A DNA stretch of 64,000 nt from Sulfurimonas sp. (GTDB lineage Bacteria > Campylobacterota > Campylobacteria > Campylobacterales > Sulfurimonadaceae): assembly GCA_028689055.1 (NCBI GenBank), contig JAQTWZ010000007.1, positions 1-64,000 of the forward strand. Direction: 5' to 3'. The translations under genes and the position numbers were made by a program. Of this stretch, positions 9,039 to 17,786 are shown in pieces. Numbering within the stretch: the stretch's first letter is position 1; every line of letters begins with the position of its first letter. The notes beneath the pieces are model-generated. The model worked only from the letters and a program-made list of their open reading frames with translations, did no database searches and was not told the origin of the DNA.

Positions 9039-11078
9039 ATGATAAGAGGAGAAAATAATACAAAATCGGAGACCCCGCTCATGCGATATACAGCCATTAT
9101 TTCGGGCATTTTTGCCATTATACTTTTTGGTATATATACACTTGCGTTTACACCACTTGGAAATTCTATTGTCGCACCTTTTATAGAATCAAAAATTCGC
9201 CACGAAACAAAAATAGCGAGTAAATTAACTACATTTGTCTTAAATATGAGTAGTTTTGAGATTGTTTTGGAGCTTAGTCCAAGTAATATTGTAAGTGCCA
9301 ATGGAAATTATTCTCTTTTTTCACGTGCTTTTGATATTGCCTATAGGGCAAAACTTGATCAGATGAGTGATTTACATGAGCTTGCCGGAGTTCCCATCAT
9401 TGGAAGAATTTTTACAGAAGGTCATATCAAAGGCGATATGGATTTGATGCAAATAGATGGTTTAAGTGATATTACAAAAAGTGAGACCACTTATCATATC
9501 GAGCTAACACAGCTCCGTCCCACTTCTCTTCTTGCAAAAGTAAAACATGCGGACCTGCTTTCTTTGCTGCAGCTAGGTGGGCAAAAGCCTTATGCCAGTG
9601 CGCAGGTCGATATGGATATTGATTTTAAAAATATTATGCCGCATGCACTTGATGGAGTTTTGCATCTGCAAACGCACAATGGAAAAATTGATACAAAACT
9701 GATGCGAAGTGATTTTAATGTCACAATTCCCGAGATGGCATTTTCTATGAATGTAGACGCAAAACTTGAGCGTGAAAGAATTGATTTTGTCTATGCACTT
9801 CACTCAAACCTCGCAAAAATAGAATCATCGGGAAAAATAATTCCACAGCCTTTTTCTATGAATGTGAAATATAACTTGGATATTGAGGAACTTGCAGTTC
9901 TGAAGCCTTTCACAAATGCTTCGCTTCGTGGGCCACTCAATATTTTGGGAGAAGCAAAGGGGACAAAAGAGCGTTTGAAAATTGATGGCAAAAGTGATAT
10001 TTGTGCTTCTAACACAAACTTTGTGCTGGAGATGAAGGATTTTAAACCCGCAACACTTCAGGCAAAGATGGATAATCTCAAGCTTGAAAAAGTTTTATAT
10101 ATGATACAGCAGCCTCATTATGCAGAGGGGCTTTTGTCGCTTGATGTCGATATCAGCGATGCACGAAGCAAAAGTCTCAAAGGCAATATAAAAACAAATA
10201 TCACAAACGGTTTGCTGGATTCTCAATATATAAGCAAAGCTTTTGCATTTAAAAGTGAGATGCCAAAAACACTCTTTGATCTAAGCGCACAGAGTGTTTT
10301 GGATGCAAATAGTATCCAAACGCAAGTGACACTCAATACAAACCTTGCTACTTTGTCTATGCAAAAATTGCTTTTTGACACAAATGACACGTCGATCAAT
10401 ACAGATTATAAGTTCTCAGCCCAAAATTTGGATGCCTTTTATTTTCTCACGCAAAGACATATGCGGGGTGCACTTGTGGCAGAGGGGAGAGTGAAAAAAT
10501 CAAAAGATTTGGATGTGACGCTTCACTCGAACATCATGAGCGGAACTTTAGAAGCAAAACTTCATAATGATGAGCTCTACGCAGAACTCAAATCACTCCA
10601 AACGCAGAGTATTTTACATACGCTTCTCTACCCTGAGATATTTGAAGCGTCACTGAGTGGAGCTTTTGCTTACAATCTTTTGGCAGATAAAGGAACTTTT
10701 GAAGCAAAATTTGCAGATGGACTCTTTAGCAAAAATGAGATATTTACACTCATCAAACATTACGGCATTTTAGATATGTACGCGGAGAGATTCCACGGGG
10801 ATATCAACGCAAAGATAAACAAAGAGTTCATCGTCGCTTCACTTGAACTTTTGTCCAACAAATCTTCAATCAAAACGCAGCAAACAAAACTCAACTCTAA
10901 AACAAAAGCGATAGATTCAGAACTTGATTTAGTGGTCAATAACAACCCGATTTCTGCATCTATACAAGGGACTACGGATGCTCCAAAAGTCTCTGTTGAT
11001 CTGGAACGGTTTATGAAGTCAAAAGCAGGCGACGCAGTAAAAAAAGAGGTCAATAAATTTTTAAAAGGACTTTTTTAG
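9039..11078 (+). CDS. AsmA-like inner-membrane-anchored protein
   Basis: A 679-residue protein with a single N-terminal membrane anchor (about residues 17-37) and a long periplasmic region of alternating short beta strands, including repeated units in which a strand pair ends in GxxKGDMD/GDINAKI-like turns. This fits the AsmA/TamB-like group of bridge-like envelope proteins involved in lipid transport or outer-membrane homeostasis; I recognise the style and not a specific orthologue. Two starts are possible: 9039, with AAAGGG very close, and an internal ATG at 9081, preceded by GGAG at better spacing and giving MRYTAIISG. It is transcribed divergently from grpE-dnaK and converges on the gene at 11080. 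Confidence 0.6.
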   Translation: MIRGENNTKSETPLMRYTAIISGIFAIILFGIYTLAFTPLGNSIVAPFIESKIRHETKIASKLTTFVLNMSSFEIVLELSPSNIVSANGNYSLFSRAFDIAYRAKLDQMSDLHELAGVPIIGRIFTEGHIKGDMDLMQIDGLSDITKSETTYHIELTQLRPTSLLAKVKHADLLSLLQLGGQKPYASAQVDMDIDFKNIMPHALDGVLHLQTHNGKIDTKLMRSDFNVTIPEMAFSMNVDAKLERERIDFVYALHSNLAKIESSGKIIPQPFSMNVKYNLDIEELAVLKPFTNASLRGPLNILGEAKGTKERLKIDGKSDICASNTNFVLEMKDFKPATLQAKMDNLKLEKVLYMIQQPHYAEGLLSLDVDISDARSKSLKGNIKTNITNGLLDSQYISKAFAFKSEMPKTLFDLSAQSVLDANSIQTQVTLNTNLATLSMQKLLFDTNDTSINTDYKFSAQNLDAFYFLTQRHMRGALVAEGRVKKSKDLDVTLHSNIMSGTLEAKLHNDELYAELKSLQTQSILHTLLYPEIFEASLSGAFAYNLLADKGTFEAKFADGLFSKNEIFTLIKHYGILDMYAERFHGDINAKINKEFIVASLELLSNKSSIKTQQTKLNSKTKAIDSELDLVVNNNPISASIQGTTDAPKVSVDLERFMKSKAGDAVKKEVNKFLKGLF

Positions 11079-11079
11079 C

Positions 11080-11517
11080 CTAATGAAGAAGAATTTCTAG
11101 CGCCTCTTCATCCATCGCAAACTCTATACTTTGTATCTTTGCATCTTTGAGACGTAAAACAGTGACTGCGTTTTCTTTGTAGGGAAGCGTTTGGTTATAG
11201 AGTTCATCATGAGCTAGAAGTATCTCGTGCTTATATCCGCGCATTCTTGGAAGTATAAAGAGGTTGAGGATGCCTGAAGGCACCTGAGATACATCTATGA
11301 GCAGTTGTTCACTTTGTTTCATACCATGTTTTTCAAAATAAATATTGGCCACTTTTGTGGTCTCTTTATCCCAGCCTATCACCCAAACTCCATCTTGCAT
11401 GAGCAGAGTTTTGTGCTCATGTTGGCTATTGAGCGTCACTGCGTTTATTCTCTCTCCAACTTGAAGCATTTGTGCTGAGAGTAAAAATGGTAGAAGCAAA
11501 AGAGAGAATTTTTTCAT
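11080..11517 (-). CDS. Small periplasmic protein of unknown function
   Basis: A 145-residue protein with a clear signal peptide (MKKFSLLLLPFLLSAQ, cleavage near residue 16). I chose the ATG at 11517 because AAGGAAA lies at good spacing; a longer frame from 11556 would put odd residues before the signal. The mature part looks like a compact alpha/beta fold (VWVIGWDKETTKVANIYFEKHG, then ILLIDVSQVP), possibly a degenerate thioredoxin-like fold without cysteines. Similar proteins are found in Campylobacterota, but I do not know a function. It follows the ComFC-like gene by 8 bp and is likely in its operon. Confidence 0.7.
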   Translation of the reverse strand: MKKFSLLLLPFLLSAQMLQVGERINAVTLNSQHEHKTLLMQDGVWVIGWDKETTKVANIYFEKHGMKQSEQLLIDVSQVPSGILNLFILPRMRGYKHEILLAHDELYNQTLPYKENAVTVLRLKDAKIQSIEFAMDEEALEILLH

Positions 11518-11525
11518 AGATTTCC

Positions 11526-12098
11526 TTAAAGAGCCGCATCGGCAAGTGTGAGACAAAAAAGTACCTCTTTGCCTTGCGTTTGAAGAGTTTGTACGGCCTG
11601 TGTGAGTGTTGCACCTGTTGTGATGATATCATCTACGAGAATCACTTCGTTTTGACTCAAGTATCCTAGTTCAAAATTTCTTGGATTAAGAAGTCTAAAC
11701 TCCTTACTTTTGCCTGCATAAGAGACTCTATTTGTCGCTCGCAGTTTGTTGTAGAGCGGTTTGATAAAGTCAGATTTGAGTGATTTGTTCAGTATCGCTG
11801 TATGTGAATAACCGCTCATGGGCATATCATCTATAGGGATGGAAGCCACTTGATTTGTAAATGTGAACTCTTTGGCAAACTCTTTCAAAGCATTTTGAGC
11901 CAAAATCGAATAGATATAAAATCCAAGATCGGAGTGTTTTGTGTGCAGAAGATTTTTTATTTCACTGTACTTATAAAAAGAGAGGACTTCTATGTTTGAA
12001 AGTAGCTTGCGTTTCGTGAGTGTAGGTCTTAGAAAAGTTTTTTGACATGAGCGGCAGATATGAAAGAGAGAAGGATTTTCACAGAGTAAACATTTCAT
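11526..12098 (-). CDS. ComF/GntX-family phosphoribosyltransferase-like protein
   Basis: A 190-residue protein with an N-terminal zinc-ribbon-like pair of motifs (CLLC near residue 3 and CRSC near residue 15) and a C-terminal phosphoribosyltransferase domain with the PRPP-binding signature VILVDDIITTGATL. This is the ComFC/GntX architecture linked to DNA uptake in competent bacteria. The start at 12098 is preferred to 12110 because a strong GGAGGAAA precedes it. It lies between lepA and a small periplasmic gene on the same strand. Confidence 0.85.
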   Translation of the reverse strand: MKCLLCENPSLFHICRSCQKTFLRPTLTKRKLLSNIEVLSFYKYSEIKNLLHTKHSDLGFYIYSILAQNALKEFAKEFTFTNQVASIPIDDMPMSGYSHTAILNKSLKSDFIKPLYNKLRATNRVSYAGKSKEFRLLNPRNFELGYLSQNEVILVDDIITTGATLTQAVQTLQTQGKEVLFCLTLADAAL

Positions 12099-12148
12099 AA
12101 TTTCCTCCATAGATTCTTACTTCATTTGCGCAAAAAAGCAGAGTCTCA

Positions 12149-12167
12149 TCCTGAACTTTATTCAGGA
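12149..12167. repeat. REP-like hairpin (TCCTGAA...TTCAGGA)
   Basis: A perfect 7-bp inverted repeat, TCCTGAA (12149-12155) and TTCAGGA (12161-12167), within a CATCCTGAA...TTCAGGACCTCT context. This resembles the short GATCCTGAA/TTCAGGAT intergenic repeats seen in many bacterial genomes. It lies in the 122-bp gap between lepA and the comF-like gene and could act as a transcript stabiliser or terminator. Only one copy is seen here. Confidence 0.45.
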
Positions 12168-12220
12168 CCTCTCTCATGAAATCTTGCCGCTTTTGTAGTT
12201 TTATGGCTCGTAAGCGAGTT

Positions 12221-14011
12221 TTAGTCCATCTTCAAAACGGACATAAAAGCTTCTTGCGGAAGCTGTACTTTCCCGATAGATTTCATACGCTTTTTACCTG
12301 CTTTTTGTTTGTCGAGAAGCTTGCGTTTGCGGGTAATATCACCTCCGTAACATTTTGCAGTTACGTTTTTACCCATAGATTTGACCGTTTCACGAGCTAT
12401 AATCTGAGAGCCTAAAGAGGCTTGGACAGCTACTTCAAAAAGTTGACGAGGAATTATTTCTTTCATGTTTTTAACTAAAATACGACCGCGAGAGAGAGCC
12501 TGATTTCTAGGCACAACAATACTCAGAGCATCGATAGCCTCTCCAGCTACTTTAATGTCAAGTTTCACAAGGTCGCCGATTCTAAATTCAATCGGCTCAT
12601 AATCAAATGAAGCGTAACCTTTTGAAATTGACTTCAGTGTGTCATAAAAGTCCATGACAATCTCATTCATAGGAACTTCATACTCAAGCATAACTCTCCC
12701 CTCGTTGAGGTAAGTCATTTTTGATTGAGTCCCACGCTTATTGATGAGAAGCGTGATGATATTTCCAAGGTATTCACTTGGTGTAATAACGGTTGCTCTT
12801 ACATAAGGCTCTTCAATTCTATCTATGCGGTTAGTTTCAGGAAGTTCTGATGGGTTGTGAACATTGATTTTCTCACCGTTATTGAGATAAACCTGATAAA
12901 TAACAGATGGTGCAGAAGCAATTAAATCAAGGTCAAACTCGCGTTCAAGTCTCTCTTTAACAACCTCCATATGAAGCATACCAAGAAAGCCTACACGAAA
13001 ACCAAAGCCAAGAGCCAAAGAAGTTTCAGGTTCATACGAGAGAGAACTGTCGTTGAGTCGTAGTTTATTGAGCGCATCACGTAAATTTTCAAAATCATCT
13101 GTGTCAATTGGATAGATGCCGGCAAAAACAAATGGTTTTGCTGGTTCGTAATCAACTACTGGTTCTTTCGTCGGATTTTTTGCATCTGTAATAGTATCGC
13201 CGACATGAATAACATCAACTTCTTTGAGACCTAGAACAACTATTCCTATCTCTCCAGTTTGGATAGAGAGTGTTTTTTGGCGTTTAAGCGGGTGCGGGTA
13301 CATCAAATCTAAAACTTGGTGCTCTTCGTCGTTGCTCATCAGTTTTACAACTTGCCCTTTTTTTATAGAACCATCAAAGACGCGCACAAGTGCTAAAGCC
13401 CCAAGATAAGAGTCAAACCAGCTGTCGTAAATAATTGCTTTTGTTGTCGCATTCGTATCGCCAACAGGAGCAGGAATTCTATCAACAATAGCATCAATGA
13501 GCTCACGAATTCCAACACCAGTTTTAGCAGAAACCAAACATGCATCTGTAGCATCAATACCTATACTTGTTTCAATCTCTTCAGCGACTTTAATCGGATC
13601 TGCTGCAGGAAGGTCGATTTTATTGATAACGGGAATGAGTTCGAGGTTGTTTTCCATCGCAAGATAGACATTTGCGATAGTTTGTGCTTCAACGCCTTGT
13701 GCCGCATCTACAATAAGAAGCGCACCATCACTTGAAGCTAAAGATTTACTCACTTCGTACGAAAAATCGACGTGACCCGGAGTGTCGATCAGGTTGAGAA
13801 TATAGTGCTCCCCATCTTTCACATAATCAAGACGAACACTTTGTGCTTTAATGGTAATACCGCGTTCTTGCTCGATGTCCATAGTGTCCATCATCTGTTT
13901 GGTGAGTTCTCGCTCGCTTACTGCTCCACACTCTTGGATAATACGATCCGCTAAGGTGCTTTTGCCGTGGTCGATATGTGCGATGATAGAAAAGTTTCTA
14001 ATGTTTTTCAA
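12221..14011 (-). CDS. lepA: Elongation factor 4 (LepA), back-translocating GTPase
   Basis: A 596-residue translational GTPase. The G1 motif AHIDHGKST lies near residue 10, the G3 motif DTPGHVDF near 77 and the G4 motif NKID near 131. Domain II and EF-G-like domains follow, and the C-terminus carries the LepA-specific segment ([23 protein letters not shown] region). It is length-typical. The start codon is TTG, with AGAGGA about nine bases upstream. LepA helps stalled ribosomes. It follows prs on the same strand with a hairpin-rich gap of 108 bp. Confidence 0.96.
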   Translation of the reverse strand: MKNIRNFSIIAHIDHGKSTLADRIIQECGAVSERELTKQMMDTMDIEQERGITIKAQSVRLDYVKDGEHYILNLIDTPGHVDFSYEVSKSLASSDGALLIVDAAQGVEAQTIANVYLAMENNLELIPVINKIDLPAADPIKVAEEIETSIGIDATDACLVSAKTGVGIRELIDAIVDRIPAPVGDTNATTKAIIYDSWFDSYLGALALVRVFDGSIKKGQVVKLMSNDEEHQVLDLMYPHPLKRQKTLSIQTGEIGIVVLGLKEVDVIHVGDTITDAKNPTKEPVVDYEPAKPFVFAGIYPIDTDDFENLRDALNKLRLNDSSLSYEPETSLALGFGFRVGFLGMLHMEVVKERLEREFDLDLIASAPSVIYQVYLNNGEKINVHNPSELPETNRIDRIEEPYVRATVITPSEYLGNIITLLINKRGTQSKMTYLNEGRVMLEYEVPMNEIVMDFYDTLKSISKGYASFDYEPIEFRIGDLVKLDIKVAGEAIDALSIVVPRNQALSRGRILVKNMKEIIPRQLFEVAVQASLGSQIIARETVKSMGKNVTAKCYGGDITRKRKLLDKQKAGKKRMKSIGKVQLPQEAFMSVLKMD

Positions 14012-14047
14012 TAAATGTTTCCTCTGGAAATAAATTGTAAATTCTTC

Positions 14048-14115
14048 GCCTCAAAGAGGCTAGCTTTAGTCGCCACAGCGGCGAAAGCGTAGTAAAAGGG
14101 ATGAGTTCCTTTTAC
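14048..14115. other. Hairpin-rich gap between prs and lepA
   Basis: Three small inverted repeats lie in this gap: GCCTC/GAGGC (14048-14060), CGCC/GGCG around 14071-14083, and GTAAAAGG/CCTTTTAC (14092-14099 with 14108-14115). None has a clean T tail on the minus strand, so they may attenuate or process the prs-lepA transcript rather than end it fully. Confidence 0.4.
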
Positions 14116-14119
14116 GTGA

Positions 14120-15046
14120 CTAAGAAAAAAGTGAATTTACGCTTTCGTTGTGGTAAACACGACGGATAACTTCAGCAAAAAGAGGTGCTACTGTAAGTAC
14201 TTTTATTTTTGGGTGAGGTTTTGTCGCAAGCGTGTTTGTGATGATAAGTTCATCAAGTTCACCATGCTCAAGATTATCATATGCTTTTCCGCTGAGTACC
14301 CCGTGAGTAGCGCAAGCCATAACTGATGTCGCACCATTTTTTTTGAGAGCACTTGCAGCTTTGACCATAGTTCCGGCAGTATCGACCATATCATCGATCA
14401 TGATGACATCATGACCGGCAACATCACCGATAATGTTCATAACTTCGCTTTCATTTGCTTTTTCACGGCGTTTATCCACGATAACCATCTCAAGACCGAG
14501 TCTTTTTGCAAAATAACGCGCACGTGCAACGCCGCCGATATCAGGAGATGCTATGATTGGGTTTGGGAGATTTTTGCTTTTGATGTACTGCTCAAAAGTG
14601 ATAGAACCATAAAGATTATCAACCGGGATATTAAAAAAACCTTGGATTTGACCTGCGTGTAAGTCTATAGTTACAACTCTGTCAATACCTGCTGTTTGGT
14701 ACATATCTGCTACGAGTTTCGCAGTGATAGGTACACGGGGAGCAGCTTTGCGGTCTTGTCGTGCATATCCATAATAAGGCACAACGGCAGTAATACTTGA
14801 AGCTGAAGAGCGGCGAAGCGCGTCTGTCATGATGAGAAGTTCCATCAAGTTGTCATTTGATGGAGCACCCGTTGACTGGATGATAAAAACATCACGTCCA
14901 CGTACGCTTTCAGCGATTTGGATAGAGATTTCTCCATCACTAAATCTTTTAACATCGGCCTTAGCTAATGGAACATCTAAAATCTGGCAAACTTCTTTAC
15001 CGAACTCAACACTAGCAGAACCAGCAAAAATCTTATAACCACGCAT
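14120..15046 (-). CDS. prs: Ribose-phosphate pyrophosphokinase (PRPP synthetase)
   Basis: A 308-residue enzyme making PRPP from ribose 5-phosphate and ATP for nucleotide, histidine, tryptophan and NAD synthesis. The family features are intact: the N-terminal FSDGEISIQI, the flexible loop YARQDRKAAPR, the metal/ribose site DLHAGQIQGFF and the PRPP-binding VIMIDDMVDTAGT. Length is standard. A TATAAT -10 element lies at 15083-15078 and AAAGGA before the ATG, so it appears to be the first gene of its unit. lepA follows on the same strand. Confidence 0.97.
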   Translation of the reverse strand: MRGYKIFAGSASVEFGKEVCQILDVPLAKADVKRFSDGEISIQIAESVRGRDVFIIQSTGAPSNDNLMELLIMTDALRRSSASSITAVVPYYGYARQDRKAAPRVPITAKLVADMYQTAGIDRVVTIDLHAGQIQGFFNIPVDNLYGSITFEQYIKSKNLPNPIIASPDIGGVARARYFAKRLGLEMVIVDKRREKANESEVMNIIGDVAGHDVIMIDDMVDTAGTMVKAASALKKNGATSVMACATHGVLSGKAYDNLEHGELDELIITNTLATKPHPKIKVLTVAPLFAEVIRRVYHNESVNSLFS

Positions 15047-15119
15047 GGAATTCCTTTATGGGAAATTGAATGGGCGAATTATACAAGATTAGTTCTGAGG
15101 TGCTGTTAAAACGAAATAC

Positions 15120-15521
15120 TTAAACGCAGTTTTTGCAAACTCCGGATAAAACTAAATCTGCTTTGGTGATTTCAAAGTTTTTTAAAGTGGATGCGGTATT
15201 GACGATAGCGTCAAGATCTAGGTTAATATCGTTTATTTTTCCACATTTCTCACACATTGTATGTGAGTGAGACTCTTTTGTTAACTCATAAACAGATTTG
15301 AAGTTGGGAAGTTTGACCTCTTGGATAAAAGTATTTTCAAGCATCAAGTTTATATTTTTGTAAATAGTCGCCAAAGATATAGAACTAAACCTTTTAATCA
15401 TCACTTCATAAAGAGCGTCTATGCTCATGTGCCCATGCATATAAAGCATATCAACGATAGCCAAACGCTGTGGCGTAGCTTTTAAATTATGATTTCGTAG
15501 CATTTGTGTGTAATTATTCAT
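15120..15521 (-). CDS. Fur-family metalloregulator, PerR-like
   Basis: A 133-residue Fur-family regulator: an N-terminal winged helix (LKATPQRLAIVDML near 13-26, recognition helix around LATIYKNINLM) and a C-terminal dimer domain with two zinc-binding pairs, C90/C93 (CEKC) and C129/C132 (CKNC). Candidate regulatory-metal ligands by alignment to PerR are H31, E79, H85, H87 and D98. In Bacillus PerR the E79 position is Asp85, so this protein carries a Fur-like glutamate there, leaving peroxide versus iron sensing unsettled. It is a single-gene unit downstream of which prs begins on the same strand. A TATAAT element ends only six bases before the ATG, so the mRNA may be leaderless. Confidence 0.85.
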   Translation of the reverse strand: MNNYTQMLRNHNLKATPQRLAIVDMLYMHGHMSIDALYEVMIKRFSSISLATIYKNINLMLENTFIQEVKLPNFKSVYELTKESHSHTMCEKCGKINDINLDLDAIVNTASTLKNFEITKADLVLSGVCKNCV

Positions 15522-15527
15522 AGCGAA

Positions 15528-15533
15528 ATTATA
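15528..15533 (-). promoter_or_regulatory. -10 element very close to the PerR-like start
   Basis: TATAAT on the minus strand lies six bases before the ATG at 15521, and no Shine-Dalgarno sequence is visible between them. If used, transcription would begin at or next to the start codon. Confidence 0.4.
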
Positions 15534-15660
15534 CAGTAATGGAGTTTAAAGGAGAAAAATTATCTATAATCTTTAATAATACTCTTAGTATCTGATATCG
15601 TACACTCAAACAAAGCTCTTTAAGTTGCAGGAAATTTAGTCTCTGCAACTCAAAACGCAG

Positions 15661-15924
15661 TTATTTTTTAGCAGCTTGACATTTTCCTGCTTGAAGCTCT
15701 TTTTTATTATTCTCTATAAACTTTGGTCCAAGTCCTTTTATTTCACTCAATGCTTCGACATTTTTAAAACAGTTTTGTTTTCTGTACTCTAAAACCGCAT
15801 TCGCCTTTTTTTCGCCTAAACCTTTGAGAGTCATCAACTCCTCTTTGGAAGCATTGTTGATATCCACCGCTGCAAATAAAAATGTAGCACTTAAAACAGC
15901 CGTAGCCAAAACTAATAATTTCAT
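15661..15924 (-). CDS. ComEA-like secreted helix-hairpin-helix protein
   Basis: An 87-residue protein: signal peptide (MKLLVLATAVLSATFLFAA, about 19 residues) and then a tandem helix-hairpin-helix domain with DINNASKEELMTLKGLGEKKA and ALSEIKGLGPKFIENNK, the ComEA pattern for binding DNA in the periplasm. I use the ATG at 15924, which has AAAGG upstream and a proper signal, rather than a longer frame. ComEA-type proteins pull incoming DNA through the outer membrane in competent cells. A ComFC-like gene at 11.5 kb is consistent with natural competence. The lysine-rich tail is short and the protein has two cysteines. Confidence 0.85.
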   Translation of the reverse strand: MKLLVLATAVLSATFLFAAVDINNASKEELMTLKGLGEKKANAVLEYRKQNCFKNVEALSEIKGLGPKFIENNKKELQAGKCQAAKK

Positions 15925-16065
15925 GTGAAACCTTTGTGTTAATTTAGGGAACTTGAGAGATGCCCTTGGAAGCATTCTACATAATATATTATAAATAAAC
16001 AAATAAAATTGTAATTATATATAATATTTTTTGTTATATTGTGTAAAAATAGAATTTTGGGCACT

Positions 16066-16436
16066 ACCCCATCAACTTAAAAGAATTGAACTTGTTTTAG
16101 TGATTTAAAAAATAGAATCAAAGATGCTCTTGCATATGTACTGGCAGTGACGCTTTCGTAAGCTTGTTTAGAAAAATTTACAAGTTTTTCTTTTGAATCA
16201 TTAAGTGTGTTTTGTAATGATTAGCTACTTTTTTTGAACATAATATTGAGGATAGTGACAAAATTGAGTTTTCTGTCTCTTGTAAAACTGTTTTTTTACT
16301 TTATGTGTTTCTTTAAACTTTCTCATCGAAATAAGACTTTTGATAGCATCTTCAGTGTATTTTTTAAATCTTTCATTTCTTGAACTCTATGTTTAAAGTC
16401 ACTAAAGCAAGTTTTATTCTTTTAAGTCAATGGGGT
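16066..16436. mobile_element. Decayed 371-bp element with about 44-bp terminal inverted repeats (MITE-like)
   Basis: The left end (16066-16109, beginning ACCCCATCAACTTAAAAG) is an imperfect inverted copy of the right end (16392-16436, whose complement begins ACCCCATTGACTTAAAAG). Roughly 37 of 44 positions agree. Between them is AT-rich DNA with only a short minus-strand frame that ends in a Lys/Tyr/Gln-rich peptide and could be a transposase remnant. No complete transposase is present, so this is either a non-autonomous element or the deleted core of an insertion sequence. Its right end abuts the bcp stop codon. Together with the flanks, the whole interval 15925-16435 contains no gene. Confidence 0.65.
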
Positions 16437-16912
16437 TAGATGGTAGAGCCCCGTAATCTTGTAAGTTCGGCTTGAACTTTGGCTACGTGCTCTTTTACTC
16501 TTACATTTTCCCAAAGTGCTTTTACAACTCCGGCAGGATCTATGATAAGTGTTGTGCGCACGATGCCCATATACTCTTTCCCGTAGTTTTTCTTCATCTG
16601 CCAAACACCGTATGATTGCATCATACTTGTATCTTCATCACTTAGCAGCGTGATAGTAAGTGCCTGTTTTTCTATGAAATTTCTATGGCGTTTTGTGCTA
16701 TCCGCACTTACACCGATGATGATGGCATCAAGGTCTGAGAAATCAGGTGCCGCTTCGCTAAACTCACACGCTTCTGTCGTACATCCTGGCGTACTGTCTT
16801 TTGGATAAAAATAAAGCACTATCCATTTTCCTTTGAGATCACGTAGGCATATCTCGATATCGTCTTGATTTGGGAGACAAAATTCTGGAGCTTTTGTATC
16901 TATTTGCATCAT
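16436..16912 (-). CDS. bcp: Thiol peroxidase Bcp (thioredoxin-dependent peroxiredoxin)
   Basis: A 158-residue AhpC/TSA-family peroxiredoxin of the Bcp/PrxQ type. The peroxidatic cysteine is C44 in TPGCTTEACEF and the resolving cysteine C49 sits five residues on, the 2-Cys PrxQ spacing. It reduces hydrogen peroxide and organic hydroperoxides using thioredoxin. The C-terminus ends in RGSTI and the TAA stop coincides with the boundary of the inverted-repeat element at 16066-16436, so the last codons may have been changed by that insertion. A dedA gene lies 15 bp upstream on the same strand. Confidence 0.93.
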   Translation of the reverse strand: MMQIDTKAPEFCLPNQDDIEICLRDLKGKWIVLYFYPKDSTPGCTTEACEFSEAAPDFSDLDAIIIGVSADSTKRHRNFIEKQALTITLLSDEDTSMMQSYGVWQMKKNYGKEYMGIVRTTLIIDPAGVVKALWENVRVKEHVAKVQAELTRLRGSTI

Positions 16913-16927
16913 CTTTTATTTTCCTTT

Positions 16928-17533
16928 TTATAACTTATTTCGTTTTGTTTGATATCTATAATAAACAAATCCTAAAATAATTAAAACGCCGACAACTGCT
17001 ATGGTTATCTGTTTGAGGTAAATGTCTATAAGCTCTTTGTTTTCTCCTATAAAATATCCAAGTAAAACGAGTATTGCAGCCCAAATACCTGCACCCAAAC
17101 TAGTATAAAACGTAAATGTTTTCAAATCCATACGTGCAAGCCCTGCAGGAATTGAGATAAGCTGACGGATACCTGGAATAAGTCGACCTATAAATGTTGA
17201 AATATGCCCGTGTTTCATAAAATAAGCGTCCATCTTATCTAAGGCACTCTCTTTGATAAAAAAGTATTTACCATAGCGTTCTAGGAGTTTTCTTCCCAAA
17301 AGAAGGGCAAGATAGTAGTTGACAAATGCCCCAACTAAAGAGCCTCCTAAAGCACTTACCATGATAGCTGCGATATCCATCTCGCCATTTGATGCAAGAT
17401 ACCCTGCGGGAATTAGTACAATCTCACTCGGAAAGGGGATAAATGAGCTCTCTATTGCCATGAGTATAAAAATACCAATATATCCCCAATCAAAGATTAA
17501 ATCAACTATCGTTTGTGCCATCTCTTTTAACAT
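16928..17533 (-). CDS. DedA-family membrane protein
   Basis: A 201-residue inner-membrane protein with about five hydrophobic segments. DedA hallmarks are visible: ESSFIPFPSEIVLIPAGYLAS near residues 28-48, a GxxxG-rich second segment and FIGRLIPGIRQLISIPAGLARM near residues 115-136. DedA/VTT-domain proteins are lipid scramblases or flippases (undecaprenyl phosphate or phosphatidylethanolamine recycling) needed for envelope and proton-motive-force homeostasis. AAAGGA precedes the ATG. It probably shares a transcript with bcp. Confidence 0.9.
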   Translation of the reverse strand: MLKEMAQTIVDLIFDWGYIGIFILMAIESSFIPFPSEIVLIPAGYLASNGEMDIAAIMVSALGGSLVGAFVNYYLALLLGRKLLERYGKYFFIKESALDKMDAYFMKHGHISTFIGRLIPGIRQLISIPAGLARMDLKTFTFYTSLGAGIWAAILVLLGYFIGENKELIDIYLKQITIAVVGVLIILGFVYYRYQTKRNKL

Positions 17534-17786
17534 TTAAATTCCTTTATATAATATATTTATCAACCAAATAGTTACAATATGGTTGTGTGTTCTTAAAGAC
17601 TCATAGTTTTCACAAAGGCTAATAATAAACAGGGTTCTTTCCTTTGTGGAAAATCGTACCAGCACAAAAAACGTCTTGTTTTAGTTTTATCAAATAATCT
17701 ATAGGATGCTAGGGGAAACTGACAATTTCTACCTTTTATAACGCAAAGCTATATGATATAAATAAACTAACTACAAGAAGTGTATT
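17534..17786. other. Non-coding region, possible IS110 left end
   Basis: No gene is seen. An imperfect inverted repeat, CACAAAGG (17611-17618) with CCTTTGTG (17641-17648), lies in it. IS110-family elements of one subgroup carry a long non-coding left end that encodes a bridge RNA just before the transposase, and this stretch occupies that position relative to the pseudogene at 17787. I cannot show that it encodes such an RNA. Confidence 0.3.

Noticed and set aside
11517-11556. Upstream start for the small periplasmic protein
   Set aside because: The 13 extra residues lie before a textbook signal peptide, and the strong ribosome site serves the ATG at 11517.
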